Shown: positions 49,476-62,261, numbered from the stretch's first letter. The stretch: 64,000 nt of DNA from Mortierella hygrophila (GCA_015680625.1 JAAAXW010000017.1:1-64000), one strand, 5' to 3'. Numbers and translations: made by a program. Notes: generated by a model from the letters alone, not told the origin.

Positions 49476-51531
49476 GGGGAAGACTTGAAACGAGGGGAAA
49501 ACAATGAACACGCGTAGTCGTGACAGACCGGTTACTCGTGCCTTTTGAAGCAAGACATCTATGCCGTGTCGTGCTCTCTCTCGTCCCTATAATTTTAGCT
49601 TTGTTCCATGTTGTTTAGCGGTGTAGTTGATGATCGGTGTAGAAAAATAGCCCTAACGTTTATCTTTTTTCCCTTCTTTGTTATTGTTGGTCTCGTTCAA
49701 TGCGAACGAGCTGCATCGTTGGCGGAATACCATGAAGGATTTTAACGGGAGCAACGTCGTGTCAGTATCAGAGTCGACAACATCGAGCCTGCCGGGAACA
49801 GAAGGAATGGATGGCTACGAGCAGGAGTCTAGTGGCCTGCCAGAATCGGTGTGTGTCAGAGAGTACATGCCGTGGTTCATGGGACAGGAGAAGTCGTCGG
49901 AGAATGTTTCTTTTGCATTGTTTGTGCAGGAGTTTGAGTTTGTGAACTTGGAGGACGCCCAAGCTGCGTATGTAAAGCTGATCAATTCCTCTCGGCTCCG
50001 AGGGGATCTTCGACGAGCGCTGCTGGTGAAGTACGAGATGTTTATACGGAATAAGTTGCAGCCATTTTGGTCTAGGCATTTACTCAACATGGAGAAGCGG
50101 GAGACCAAAATCAACTCGGAAATAGCTGTGACCAAGTCGGCAAGGGTGATGCAAACAGCAAGCATGAGGGAGATTGCCAACACTGCCAAGTTGTTGGAAG
50201 ATGGCGGTGGTAGCCAGGATGAGTAGGCAAGTGTTCTCAAGTCAAAACGCAAATTAAAAGGTAACACCATTCACTGATGCATATGCATGCTCTCCGCCAT
50301 TGTTTTTATCCATTTGTTGTTGCAAGACCTGACCTAGTGCTATTTTTGTCACTCTTTTTTATACCTGGTATTGTATTGAGTAGATGGTCCTTTGAAGGAG
50401 AACAAGAAGCAGGAAAGGATGCCGAAGAGTAGGGGGAACGAAGGCAGCGCCAGCGTATCAAGGATGACGAGAGATGTTGGTGGCGATGCTGACGACGCAA
50501 CCGTAGCGAGCGCTCAGGAGCAGGAGAGCCTTCCGCAACATAAAAGGAAGCTCCAGCAGCACCGTCAGCAGCAGCGGGAGGAGGGGAGCCTACGCCGTCA
50601 AGTTTTCTTTGACCCGGCCACCATAATCGTCTCTCAGCTTGTGATCGAGGGTATCGATATTGGAACATCTTTCAAGCTGCTGCAGGAAGAAGCGGCCCCC
50701 CGTCGTCAACGATGTCAAGAAAATACTGACGCCGGATCAGCTTCCCCGCTTTCTGTAAGCTTTGTCTATGATCGCGAATATTGTGATTTCTATATCTATG
50801 ATGTGGACACTATTGTGCGCCATACACTTTTTTTTGTCTTGCAATTCTTGTAAATAGGGCTGCCAACCGTATTTGGGATGCGACGCACCAATTGTCAAGA
50901 ATGTCGGATGATGACCATGATGCTGTATAGGCTGCGCTTCGTGTTCCCGTTGCTCGTCAGTCGGATCAGCTCGTTTTGTTCTGTCGATCTTTGGTGCATG
51001 ATTTGACGTCCAAGGGTTATATTTGCTCACGCGACACCGGATCAGGATGATTGATCATGTTGTTCCAACAAGCTTAAGCGATGTGCCATGTTTTCAAGGA
51101 CAAATTTGGACAGGATTATTGTCGGCGTGTGAGGTTTTCCTCCAACCCATATCGCATACATATTTTCCCCCCTTTCAATCGTTACGGATTGTAGGAGTCA
51201 GAGTCTTCCCATAAGGTTCTTGCTGTTCAAGCGCCTTCGGAATGAGGACACGCATGCGCACTCCGCTCTTGACAGCTTGCTCACGTTTGCGTTCCCTGCT
51301 TACCATCGGTAGTACGAGCTTCATTGGGGTAATCGAACATTGGATAGATCGCATGCACGCAGGGGCGGAGATGCGTATAAGGCAAGCTTCTGTGGTTTAT
51401 TGAGTGCAAGGGAAGGTTGAAGGAGGTTCCGATGAGGAACGCTACTCACAACTCCTCTATTTTATACTACTTTTTCTGATCCATGTCCTTGTTTTTCGTA
51501 TACTTGGCATCTTGTATAAGTCAATTGGATC

Positions 51532-51698
51532 CATTAAGGTGTTTCAAACCTTGACATTTGAAGGCGCGCTACCAAATGCGCCGTCAAGGAAATCCGCCAT
51601 GGAAATACGTTTCTTCGATGGCTGATGTATTTCAAATACGCCATTGAAATACGCTTCGATTTGAATGTGGGCATGTCAAGGTTTGAAGCTCCCTAATG
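51532..51698. mobile_element. MITE copy 2 (167 bp, terminal inverted repeats)
   Basis: Same family as 48071-48224 but in opposite orientation, with ends CATTAAGGTGTTTCAAACC and its near-complement GGTTTGAAGCTCCCTAATG. The middle part GGAAATCCGCCATGGAAATA is shared by both copies. It lies within the degenerate gene, just before the coding block that starts near 51709. Confidence 0.75.
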
Positions 51699-51835
51699 GA
51701 GCCTTTGCATGTGGCCTGACGCAGCCGTGGTTAAGGAAGGCTTCGAACTGGGCTTTGTGGAAGTGAAGCCGCCAATGGAGGAGCTCAATCAGCGGGCATA
51801 TCTGGAGGACGTGTGGAAGCTATCTGGATTCGCCA

Positions 51836-51866
51836 AGGACTGCATTGATCTGCATTGATCTGCATC
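51836..51866 (+). repeat. 10-bp tandem duplication causing a frameshift
   Basis: CTGCATTGAT occurs twice in a row and is followed by CTGCAT. With both copies the frame stops at once; counting one copy as absent would keep the frame open up to the next splice donor, so the duplication is a clear inactivating change in the degenerate gene. Confidence 0.8.
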
Positions 51867-52395
51867 CGAGATACTCCAGGATCCTTGCAACTGGTCCTTG
51901 CGTGCTCGTGTTCGGTAAGCAAAGGGCACTCCAGCTCGGTCTGTGAAGTTTGATAGAATAAAGTATTAACTCCTCGTTTTTTTTTGCTTGGCTATTAACG
52001 GGCAATAGGCTTTCAAATGACGCTGTACCAGCTCTCATTCCAAGCGGGTATTTATGATTGGCAGGATGTGCACACCTCCTACTTGCTAAAGAACTGATAC
52101 GATAACGACAACATGACAGGGTGCGTAGAGCTGCTCAAGACGTTTAAAGTACAATTGTCCCCTCCACTCAATGGTGAATGTGACTACTGCAACTAGTTTT
52201 GCAGGCTCATCTGTGAATGACAACCAGTAAATTCTTTGATTGTACATCCTAGGATGAAGCAGAGACGGAGTGTTACATTTCAAACGCCAACCAAGTGTGT
52301 AGAGGAGGATGAGGAGCTTCTGGACCGGTTTCGTCCACGACGGACGAATACCACTCCCCCCAAGAGGCCGTTCTTTAGTTATGCGGCGTCTTGAC

Positions 52396-53254
52396 GGTAG
52401 TGCGGAAGTGTTAATCTGCTTCGTCTCTTGGGAATAAAGGCTTATTGGTTAGTCTTGTGGGTCCATGCTTTTTTTCTAGCATAGGTCGAAAGATGATGTG
52501 GAAAGAAGCTTGACCTTGACTGGGAAAGTAACATTGTGGTGATGAGGTGATGGATGAGGAGTAGATAAATGGGGGAGGGGGGGGGAGAGAGGAGGGAAAC
52601 AAGGAGGTGGAAAGGAAGTGGGCTGCATGCTTTTGTGGGGATCAGAGAGCCGGCCACGTTACGTTCGTGCGTCTTTTTTCGAAGCGTGAAATGCCTATCG
52701 CGCGACCCAGGCTTATTTGGCTTCACGATCAGTCAAATAATTGGTACTATTTATGGTCCGCTTGAGGGGGTGGGGGTGATGGAGCAATCAAGATATCTTC
52801 TCCATACTCTCAGGGCCACAGAGTGAACTTGGCCTCGAGAAGCCATTTTCGACCGCAAGTAAAGAATGCTTGCTATAGATGCATACATAGCCTTTGGTAC
52901 GGGTAGACTGGAACAAGTGCACTCACCACTCACAACGAGTTCAGAACATGGAAAGAGAGGGGGAGAGAGAGAACAAACGGACGAAGAAGCGAGTAGACGA
53001 GCATTAACAAGGGGTACACGAGGAACGAAATACTTGGAACACTGTCTTTTTAATAAAGAACGCCGAATAATGAACGAGGAAAACTGACTATGGGTCATGG
53101 TATATGTAATAGGATGATTTGCTTCTTGTGATAATAAAATCAGGTTCGCGTTATTTTCTAAGGATTCAAAATGAATGCAATGAATTCAAAATATCTTCTA
53201 TATTCCATTACCCATCCCCCCTTGCCCGCACAAAAAAAAGAAAGACTACGGTAT
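52396..53254. other. Intergenic region at the right edge of the repeat island
   Basis: No credible gene. A G run lies near 52570-52590. The right part, A/T-rich near 53100-53200, should contain the 3' untranslated end of the cotransporter gene on the minus strand. Confidence 0.4.
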
Positions 53255-56200
53255 CTAAAGGGTCATGGTGACGGTCAAACTCTTGGCATGGATCAACAAG
53301 ACAGGGATATCAATCCCCTCCATCAACAGATCCAACTGCTCCAAGTACGCTAACGAACTCTCCTCTCTTAGACATGTCCCCTCTTCGGGCGCCGGGACAG
53401 TCGTGAACACGATAGAAGTCGTCTCGGCCGAGGAATGGATCCGCATCAACTCGTTCAGGATCATCAGTTGCGCTTCTGGGTTGAGATGGTCAAACTGTAG
53501 TGGCGGCGAGAGCTCTTGGTGAGTTGTTGTGGTGTCGATGGGGAGAAGTTCTTCTGCAAACATGGGGACTGCAGGCAGGATCGGCGATATCGACGTGGTC
53601 GAAGAGTTGGAGTATGAGGATGAAGAGTGCTGATCTCCGACGGCGGTGGCGGTCGCAGCAGAAGGAGCCGCACGGTGTGAAGCCTCATTAGGCGGTATTG
53701 GGGGAGGCAAGCCAGAAGAGTTCCATGCATTGCTGTTGCTCGATCCAGAATGTCCCAACACAACCGGAGTCGACGACAAGTACTGCTGACGATCGACCAA
53801 GGACGATGATGTACTCGCCCAAGGATTGACGGCCGCCTCGGCCGTATCTCCCATCGTGGGCGATGGCTCCTGGAATCGTTTCTGTGAATCAAAGAGCTGT
53901 GGGTCCTGCGAAGGCGAAGTAGCATATTGTTGGTTATTGTTGTTGTTGTATGATTGGCCAAGGACATGCTGCTCGTTGTCAGTCGAATGACCTCCGAAAG
54001 CAATGCCAAGGCCTGGTTCTGAACCTAAAGAGGTATGTGCAAACGCCGACGAAGTGGGTAGTAGTGGCGACTGCTGTGTATGATGCTGGGGTGGTGATGC
54101 GAGGGATTTGTACAAGTTGTTGGTGTTGGTGTTTTGCTGTTGTTGAATGTGTTGAGTAGGATGCGCAGAAGGGAACTGCCTCCGACCATGCGGCGAGAGA
54201 TGTTGTAAACGAGGAGATAGTAGCGCCTGTTGTTGTTGTTGTTGTTGTTGCTGTTGGTGCCACCCGCCTCCATAGACCAAATCGTCGTCGTTGTGGTCAT
54301 AGTCCTCATCGTCCTCGCTGCTAATCGAGTCCGACTCGCTCTCGGAGTTCGATTCATTGGGGTCAAAGTACTGGCGCGGAGGAGGCAAGCCAATACGGAA
54401 GCTCATTGAGGTGCCCAATGGAACAGATGTTCCCAGTCGAGTCTCCATAGGCGAAGCGGGACTGACTCCCATCGTGCTCCGGCGACGGAGACCACCACCA
54501 CTTCCTGAGCTGCTAGACGCGAAATGCTGGGATCCTGGGTGTGCAGGGGTCATGGCCAGTGGAGATCCCTGTCGTATCCTTGGAGAAGCTCCAGTTTGAA
54601 CACGAAGAGCGTGCGGGCTCTGCTGGCGAAATGGAGGTCGATCTGGGTGCGAGATAGTCCTTCTCCTCTGCGGCACCTGTGCTAGCGGGGCTGAGGCCTG
54701 GAAGACGGGAACGTTCTGACTGCGGGGCCCAAAGTTCCTCTGTGCAAAGGTCGGATCCTTGACGCGGATGGGGTCGCGCTGTCCAGCAACGTTGGAGTAA
54801 GGACCAGTCTCGTGAGAAGAGTCGCGTCCATCTTCGTGGATTTGTGGCATTTCTTCTTGACTGGCGACACCTTCCTCGTCCTCGTCCTCCTCGTGCAATG
54901 CAGCCTCCTGTTGCCAGAGTGGGTTGATGTTCCTGGGTGCGACTCTCTGAGCCACAGGTGCGGCAGGCGATTCCGGCTCTTCTGAGTCGCTACCTTCCTC
55001 AGAGTTGTACTCCATGGCCATATCCTCAATAGGGTACTCGTCTAGGCCTTCTCCCTTGATGAGTCGGTCGTATGTCTCGCTGTCGCCTCCGTCCAGACAC
55101 ATCACCTTCACCTCTGCCGGGATACGCAAGTTCTCCAAGAGCGCCTTGAGTCGCTTCTTTTCCTCCTCGACATCCTCCTTGTACTCGACGAAGACCATGA
55201 CACGGAGGGTAAAGTTCTCCTTCCAGTGCGGAACCATATGGAGGATGCAGCCCATCTGCAAGACCATGGTGTAGGTGTCAAAGTTGGTCAAATTAGCCTC
55301 GGCCATCCGGCTTGGTCCAGCTGCTCCTGATCCTGTAGGGTCAGTGAATGTGGCTCCTGCACCCGGGGTCATGGGAGAACTGGCGCTTAAGTCCCGGGAG
55401 AAGCGCTTGTTGCCGGGGAAGGAAGGTGTTGCCTGGTGACCTGCGTCATAGCACTCTAAGGGGGCGATTGACATCTGCATTGGCCACAGGTCAATGTACT
55501 TCTTCTTCCTGCTCTCTCCGTGCTTGTAGACCGACGATGGACGGGATGAGGGCGAAAAGAAGGGAGAGGAGAGTCCACTTGATCCAAAGCTAAACATCTT
55601 CCACATACTCTTGTGCTCCTCAGGAAGGTCTAGTCGCTCAAAGCCATAACCGATCGCCACAGCCTTATTCAAGGAGAGCACATCCTCGATAATAGAGACA
55701 TAGTCCGTGATCTTGATGGGCGCCTCCACACGAATATTGTCGATGGGTAGACTGACAGGGATGTTGAGCAATGTGTGGTCGGTGTTGGAGTTGTTCATGG
55801 CGCTAAGAATCGGAACACCCTTTTGGAGAATCAGAGGTGACTGGGGCAAACGCGGTGACAGCAACTGGTGTGACTGCTGCTGTAGTTGTCGAAGCTCCTG
55901 CTCCTGTTTGTCTCTTTGATATCGCTCGAGGTTGAAGGACCCCATGACGACAATGTTTGGCCGCATGCCACCGAGTCCTGTCCCGATCAACAAGTTCCTG
56001 GCTCCGATCCTGACACTGTCTGCGACGCTCAGATTTACAAACGCCTTGATCTGGAGGACGTCGACAAACTTGAGCCAGCTCCCCTGCTGCCGCCGGTACT
56101 CTGCTAGAACATCCCGGAAGTCGCCCAGAATGACGTGTCCAAGTACGTAGAGCGCGCCCTTTTTCAAATGATTGCAAAACTGGATCAAGTGATACTCAGA

Positions 56201-59200
56201 CCGAGGGTGGTGCACCAGAAGCAGGATCTGAGGTCTCCAAAACTTGACGTGCTCCTTGCGGGAATCCAGTCGCAACAGGTACTTGCGGACCTGATGGTAG
56301 ATCAAACTCTGGGTCACATCGCCCCAGCGCTTGGGAGGCGACCAATAGTGGATCCAGATGAACAGCACCGCAGTCATCAATCCACTCAGAAGACTCTTGC
56401 CCAGATCCACCGATCCCATGACAAGGGCGCAAAGGACCATGCCTCCAAAGGCCGTCCACCAGTGGAAGAATCGGAAGCTGGGTCGAAAGTTGGGTGCAGA
56501 TCCAATTTTGAGGAGGAAACACGCCAGGTTAAGGATCAAGAAAGTCAAGAGGGTGATCATCGACACGAAGGTGGCGATCGCGTTCATGTCGGTCAAAAAA
56601 AGGCAGAACTGGCAGAGAATGTATGTCAACAAGACGGCAAGAGTGGGTTCATCTGTCCTGGGTGTTCCCTGGCCAAAGACCGAGAGAAGAGGGAGCAAAT
56701 TGTCTCGAGCAATTGCCTGCAGAATTTTGGCCGCACCGATAACGCTGCCCAACGTTGCAAAAACGGACGCTGCGAGTGATCCTGAAGCAATGAACAAAGG
56801 AGAGACAGATACCTACATGGTTTTGGATCACAAAAATAATACGCGTCAGCATTTTGAGCGTGGAATGTCAAACACTCTGAAACAAAAAGTGGGTTGAGGT
56901 TGCCAAAGCTGCTTTGAACATACATCCTGGAGGACGCTGAGATCCGTGTACATGGTGCTGCGGGAAATGGATCCTCCCATCAAAATGACGATGCAAGTGT
57001 AGACGCAAAATGAAGATCCAACAGCCCAAAGAGTTCCCTTAGGAATCGACTTGCTGGGGTCCTCTAAATCTCCCGACATGGATGCGCCTGGTGTTTATGT
57101 AGCATAAAGCAAGTCAGCCATTGAGCTCATAAACGGGCTTTTCGCACAGTGCTATACAAAAGCGCAAACAGACAGACACATACCTGCAAGAATACCGATA
57201 CAGGCTGGGAAGAGAACTCCAAAGACGGTCTCAAAGCTCTCTTTGGGTCCATCAGGCCCATTAGTTGCTGTGAATTTTGGCCACATGTTCTCCTGCAGGG
57301 TCTCCCAAGAAAATCCTGTGTAGTCGATGTTGCGCTCCAGATGTGTGAATGGTGGCATGACAGCAAACGAGACAAAGATGGATAGGGTTGACAACAAAAT
57401 AATGACGGCCAAGACCAGCGAAGCACGAGAAAACAGCTAAGAATAAAATGGAACGAGCGAATATAGTTCACGTCAGTTTGTTAGTCAACCTAGTAAAAGA
57501 TTAAAGGGGTGTGAGACACATTCAATTGTTCCCTTGCATCGTATCTTTAGAAGACTCCTGTGCCTTTTTTTTTTTTAGTTTGTTCTAGTTTACCTTGGAT
57601 CCAACAAGACAGATGAGAGTACAGGAGACTAGCAAGATGGTTCCATATATGAATCCCCAGACCTACATATCGAAATGTGGTTATGATTTTCTGTGAGTAC
57701 TAATCCTGCAAGTGTAGGAGGACCCTTCAAAACATGACACAGGGCGAGACGCGCAGTTGCAGTGGTACAATACCGGACCCTCGGGTAAGACGCGGTAGAC
57801 GGTTCCTGTGGACTCGCCAAAGTTGGAGATCAAGGGTTCCACAAAACCAAGCACGTTCATGCCGCATCCAATGACTGTGCCCAAGAAGTAGATCAGTCCA
57901 ATACTCCCTCCGAATTCTGGTCCCAGACTTCTACTCAGCAGGTAGTACACGCCTCCGCCTAAAAAAATGGAATGGGGAAAAATGGTGAGCATTATGGTCA
58001 TGCATCATAGCATGGATCAAAACGTGATGGCAGCAGGTGGTACACAATTAGCCACAAAACTGGTTACCTCGAACGGTGCCATTGGTACTAATGGCGCTGA
58101 GTGAGAGCGTCGTGAAGATGTTGATCGCGTATCCTACAATGAACATGGCCATCGTGCCCATGACGCCGGCTTGTGCAATGATGAAACCGAAACGTAGGAA
58201 CAGAATGATACCCCAGATACTGAGGATGCATGGCACAAAGACACCCGAAAAGACACCGAGCTTTGACGATTTTGTTGTGGCAAGGGCTGGGTTAAGCAAG
58301 GTTGGGAATGCTGGCTCGGCTCGATCCTGCAACTTGCCTAGGCTTTGTTGACTGTTCCTGGCATCAGGGATTGCCGTGGCTCCGTATGTTCCGACACCTC
58401 CTTGACCATTCAGGAACTTTGATTGAGTATTGTTGTTCTTTGCGAGAAGGTGTGCCTGTTCGTCGAGGCCTGTCGTGCTATTATTGTCTGATGGAAAAGA
58501 TTGGGAAAAGAAAAAATGATGAGCCAAACAAAATCAAGGGTTATACGTGACAGACAGAGACAGAGACAGGGGCAGATGGATGGATGGGTAGAAGGGGCGC
58601 GAAAAAAGACAACCAATACGAGAGAGGGAGAGAGAGAGAGAGAGAGAGATAGAGAGATGCGAACGAGGGATAATAAAAGCCAAAGATCTGACATGGGTAT
58701 ACATTGGATGAGTGATGGTTAGTGATATGAAAATAGCTAAAAAGATGAGATCAGGGACTATATGGATGTGATGTTTAGATGATACTCACCCTCTAACAAA
58801 GAGAAGATGCCCATTCAACCCAGAGGATTGAACTTTTTGGACGGCTCTTTTTTTTGTTGTTATTGTTGCTGGTGTTTGCTGTTTGTTTACCTTGGGAGTC
58901 CTGATCGGCCTGTTGTCGCTGCTGCTGGAGTTGTTGAGCCCTAGCCTGGGCCAATGCTTGACTCGCAAGCTCTTCTTCTTGTGCAGCTGCATCTAGACTG
59001 AGACTTCCGCGTCGGAGCCGACGGTTGAACGCATCAAGATTCTCCTTCCAAGTCACGGCCTGGTAAACCGTCTTTGGACGAGAGATACCGGGAAGGACAG
59101 CATTGGCCGGTCTCGCAGTCCTGCCAGAGTTTGAGGTTGCAGTCGAGGACGTGACCGAGGAGGCAGAGGAGAGCGGAGGCTGAGAAGATATGGACGATCT

Positions 59201-59386
59201 ATGCGCATATGTGTTGCTGTTGTTGTTGTTGTGACGGGCAGTGATTGTGGAGGGAGAGGAGTAGGGTCTGTCGAGGCGTGGGCGAAGTGGAGGTTTGGGA
59301 GCTGCAGCAGAAGCAGCAGTTGCAGCAGAAGGAGTGATGTCTATGGATGAAGAGGTGCCATGGTTGTTCTGTGGCTGTTGTGACAT
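53255..59386 (-). CDS. VHC1: Cation-chloride cotransporter (SLC12 family, Vhc1-like)
   Basis: Membrane protein that moves potassium (and perhaps sodium) together with chloride; the yeast homologue Vhc1 acts at the vacuole. Seven exons on the minus strand: 59386-58891, 58487-58068, 57958-57774, 57662-57594, 57436-57184, 57087-56924 and 56812-53255. Phases agree and give 1714 residues. The N-terminal 165 residues are disordered. The transport core starts LGVFSGVFVPCILSIWGIIL and continues through GGGVYYLLSRSLGPEFGGS, GFIYGTILLVSCTLICLVG, SGDLEDPSKSIPKGT and IGAAKILQAIARDNLLP, as in amino acid-polyamine-cation superfamily carriers. The C-terminal cytosolic region keeps conserved blocks (KKYIDLWPMQMSIAPLECYD) but carries several hundred extra residues of acidic, Ser- and Gln-rich sequence, making it longer than typical family members. 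It shares a 1.16 kb promoter region with the divergent ACMSD gene. Confidence 0.92.
58621..58650. repeat. GA-rich microsatellite
   Basis: A run of GA dinucleotides inside the first intron of the cotransporter gene. Simple repeat with no visible function. Confidence 0.8.
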
Positions 59387-60547
59387 TTGTCAGAGGCGCT
59401 TGTTTTACAAAGTTGTCGTCGTGTAAGCTGGACAAGAGTGTGATTCCAGGGTGGACTGTGAGGACGGAAGAATGACAAAAGGTAGGAGGGTGAATGAGAG
59501 GAACAGGGTGAGAGGAATGGAGAATGGTGTGAAGGAAGAAGGAGAAGAAAAAGAAAAAGAAGAAAAAGAATGAGAAGGGAGAGAGAGAGAGAGGAAAAGA
59601 AAAAAAGGCAAAGAGGGAGAGGGGCAGGAGAATAACTCTTGTTCGTCGTCAGTCTGGTAGAAGAGAAAGAAAAAAAAAGCATAAAGAACCAAAAAAGGAG
59701 GGGACGAACAAGCTTTATCTGCTCATTCTCTCTGTGCTTGCAAACAAAGGAGAGGCAAGGAAAGGCCCATGACTGGTCCCTGCCAGTCAACGAGATAGAT
59801 CCTGTTCCTGCGAGGACATATCCCTCTCCTCCTCACCTGGCGGTGTTATTCCTTTTCTCTCTCAGTCAGTGTCCACCTTTGGTGTATGGAAGGCAGGTTG
59901 GGATTGAACCTTCTTTTTTTATTTTTTTGCTTGCCAATGCTGTCGTACCTCACCATTCAACTCTTCTGTCAAGGACAAGCAAGAAACATGTATCGATGGG
60001 GATAAAATGGAGAAGGGGAGTATGGATGGTTGCTTCATGCCTGTGCAAACACGGGAGCAGGCGTGAGAGTGAAAACAACTCGTAAGGAAAGAGCGAAAGA
60101 AAACAACGGCTGAGAAGGGGAGAGTGAGAGAGGAACCTTTTTTTTTTTCATGCCTCGAAAAGGGGTCATGCAGTATTGCAGTATCCCACAGGCAGAGCAA
60201 GAGGCGAGCAGTCACGCAGGGCGGTTCGAGCAGCCAATCAGCACACATCTTTGGACCCTGTCGTCTGTGTCCTTGAGCGTGTGCAGAAGTTCAGCTAAGG
60301 CTTTCTTCTCGCTCCTTTACCTTCAACACTCCCACGCTACTACCTCTTAAGTTCCACTGTTCATTATTTTCGTTACTTCTTGTTTTTTTCCTTCTCCTTC
60401 CTCTCCCCCCCAACATCACTCCCTCCACTTCTCTCCACTCCATTCTCCTCATCCCACTCATTCCTCTCCACTCTCCACTCACCTCAACAACAGCAATCTC
60501 ACTTTTCCTTCCTTCCTTCGCCACAAACCCTAAAACTTACTCATAAA
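59387..60547. promoter_or_regulatory. Divergent promoter region between the cotransporter and ACMSD genes
   Basis: Both flanks are pyrimidine-rich on their own coding strands, as expected for leaders running outwards. An AAACCCTA element at 60525-60532 lies 15 bases before the ACMSD start codon, inside the likely leader. No clear TATA box was seen. Shared regulation of the two genes is possible but unsupported. Confidence 0.4.
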
Positions 60548-62261
60548 ATGACTGATGATAAAAAGCCCGCTGGTCCCGCCCCTGGCATGAACCATGCCGA
60601 CGTTGCTATCGCTATCCAGGCCGATAAGGACGCCCGCAGTGTCGAACGCAACACCCAATTCCTCAAGATCGACATGCACACGTACGACGAACATCCTCTC
60701 TTCTTCCTCCACCCCATCCCCTTGGCTTTTTTATCGTTTCTCTTCCTTTCCCTCTCCACCTTCCCTTGCCTCTGATCCGACACCCCCACTCATCATTATA
60801 CTCCATGCTAATTGCTCTTCCTGCAATCATTCCTCCTATCCTAATAGGCATATCCTCCCCAAGCACTGGCCTGACCTGAAGAAAAAGTACGGATACGGCT
60901 CATGGATCCAGCTCGACCACATCGAACCGGTAAGCTCCCTTCCTCAACAACTGCAACAACACTCGGAAAAAAACCTTTCCTTCCTTCCAACAGAATGACA
61001 ACACGACTTACTCAACTCGATCAAAACACCCGAATGCTTCTTCTCTAGGGCAAAGCCAACATGATGATGGACGGCAAGAACTTTAGAACCATCGAATGCA
61101 ACTGCTGGTCGTCCGAGCAGCGCATTAAAGAGTGCAATGCCACTGATGTCGACGTCCAGGTAAATGACTAGAACAACGATGACGGGGGACGGAAACAGAT
61201 GTGAGCTCATATTATTTTTTGTTGTTCCTTACTCTTTGCATAAACTACTGTTTGACTAACCGTTTTTATATGCATGGTCGCTCATATGATTTAGGTCTTG
61301 TCGACAGTCCCAGTGATGTTCAACTATGCGGCCCGCCCTGAGCACACCCTCGATCTTGCCAGATACCTAAACGATCACATTGCTCAGGTCGTCGCCGAGG
61401 ACCCCAAGCGCTTCGTCGGTCTCGGAACACTCCCCATGCAGGCTCCCAAGCTGGCCGTTCAGGAATTGAAGCGTTGTCGTGAAGAGCTTGGCCTGACCGG
61501 TATCCAGATTGGAAGCCACATCAACGACTGGAACCTCGACGCCCCCGAACTCGACCCCATCTGGGCTGCCTGCGAGGAGACCAACGCCGTCGTTTTTGTG
61601 CACCCTTGGGACATGGACAACAAGGGCAGGATGGAGAAGTACTGGTTCCCCTGGTTGGTCGGCATGCCCTGTGAGACCACCATCTCGATCTGCGCCATGG
61701 TAATGGGTGGTGTTCTTGAGCGCTTCCCCAAGCTCAAGGTCTCGTTTGCCCATGGAGGAGGCTCCTTCCCCGCAACCGTCGGTCGCATTCAGCATGGATT
61801 CGAGGTCCGCCCAGACCTATGCGCCACCAGGACCAAGAACGGTCCAATGTAAGTCAAAAAACCCCGCCTCTTTTGTCCTTTTTTGCATTCAAAAAAAATA
61901 TGTATTGCCTTTGATCATGATATGACTCGTCTAGTCCACTTTGTAATGACACCTACTCTTTACTCACCCTATCCATGTCTTCTCTCAATGTCAATCATGA
62001 AATAGGACATACTTGAACCGCATCATGGTCGACTCGCTTGTGCACGACGAGGAGACACTCGAATTTTTGATCAAGAAGATGGGTATCGATAACATTATGC
62101 TCGGATCCGACTACCCCTTCCCCTTGGGTGAGCTGCATCCTGGAAAGATGATTGAGGAGGCACGCTGGTTGACCAACGAGGAGAAGACCAAGCTCCTCAG
62201 TGGAAACGCCATCCGGTTCTTGGGACTTGACCACTTGTTGGACACCAAGATGTCCGAATAG
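60548..62261 (+). CDS. ACMSD: 2-amino-3-carboxymuconate-6-semialdehyde decarboxylase (ACMSD)
   Basis: Zinc enzyme of the amidohydrolase superfamily that decarboxylates the kynurenine-pathway intermediate ACMS, drawing flux away from quinolinate and NAD synthesis. Five exons, 60548-60681, 60848-60929, 61049-61159, 61295-61848 and 62006-62261, give 378 residues. The metal ligands are visible: H44 and H46 in IDMHTHILP, H212 in VFVHPWDM and D329 in MLGSDYPFP, plus the catalytic-type H262 in FAHGGGSFP. The spacings H46-H212 (166), H212-H262 (50) and H262-D329 (67) match those I recall for the human enzyme. The first roughly 38 residues are an extension beyond the human N-terminus, without an obvious targeting signal. 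The start codon is the first ATG after a CT-rich leader. A related amidohydrolase decarboxylase is the only alternative. Confidence 0.92.

Larger units (their letters stand above)
49732..52395 (+). pseudogene. Degenerate multi-exon gene of a lineage-specific hypothetical family
   Basis: Pieces run in order on one strand. Exon 1 49732-50209 (VREYMPWFMG, ASMREIANTAKLLED) joins exon 2 50384-50754 in phase (PATIIVSQLVIEG). A block from 50859 reads ALRVPVARQSDQLVLFCRSL with in-frame stops. Around 51245-51400 SALDSLLTFAFPAYH and LHWGNRTLD appear, again with stops. After MITE copy 2, 51709-51914 reads EGFELGFVEVKPP and VWKLSGFAKDCIDL, spliced (GTAAGC...ATAG) to 52009 with GFQMTLYQLSFQAGIYDW, then a stop and CVELLKTFK. 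The tail near 52255-52395 reads RRSVTFQTPTKCVEEDEELL and KRPFFSYAAS. I recall similar unnamed proteins from Mortierella but no function. A 10-bp tandem duplication near 51840 shifts the frame. Confidence 0.7.

Noticed and set aside
53464..54393. Several minus-strand frames overlapping the cotransporter tail
   Set aside because: They are other-frame readings of Ser/Gln-rich coding sequence; only the long frame continues the transporter.
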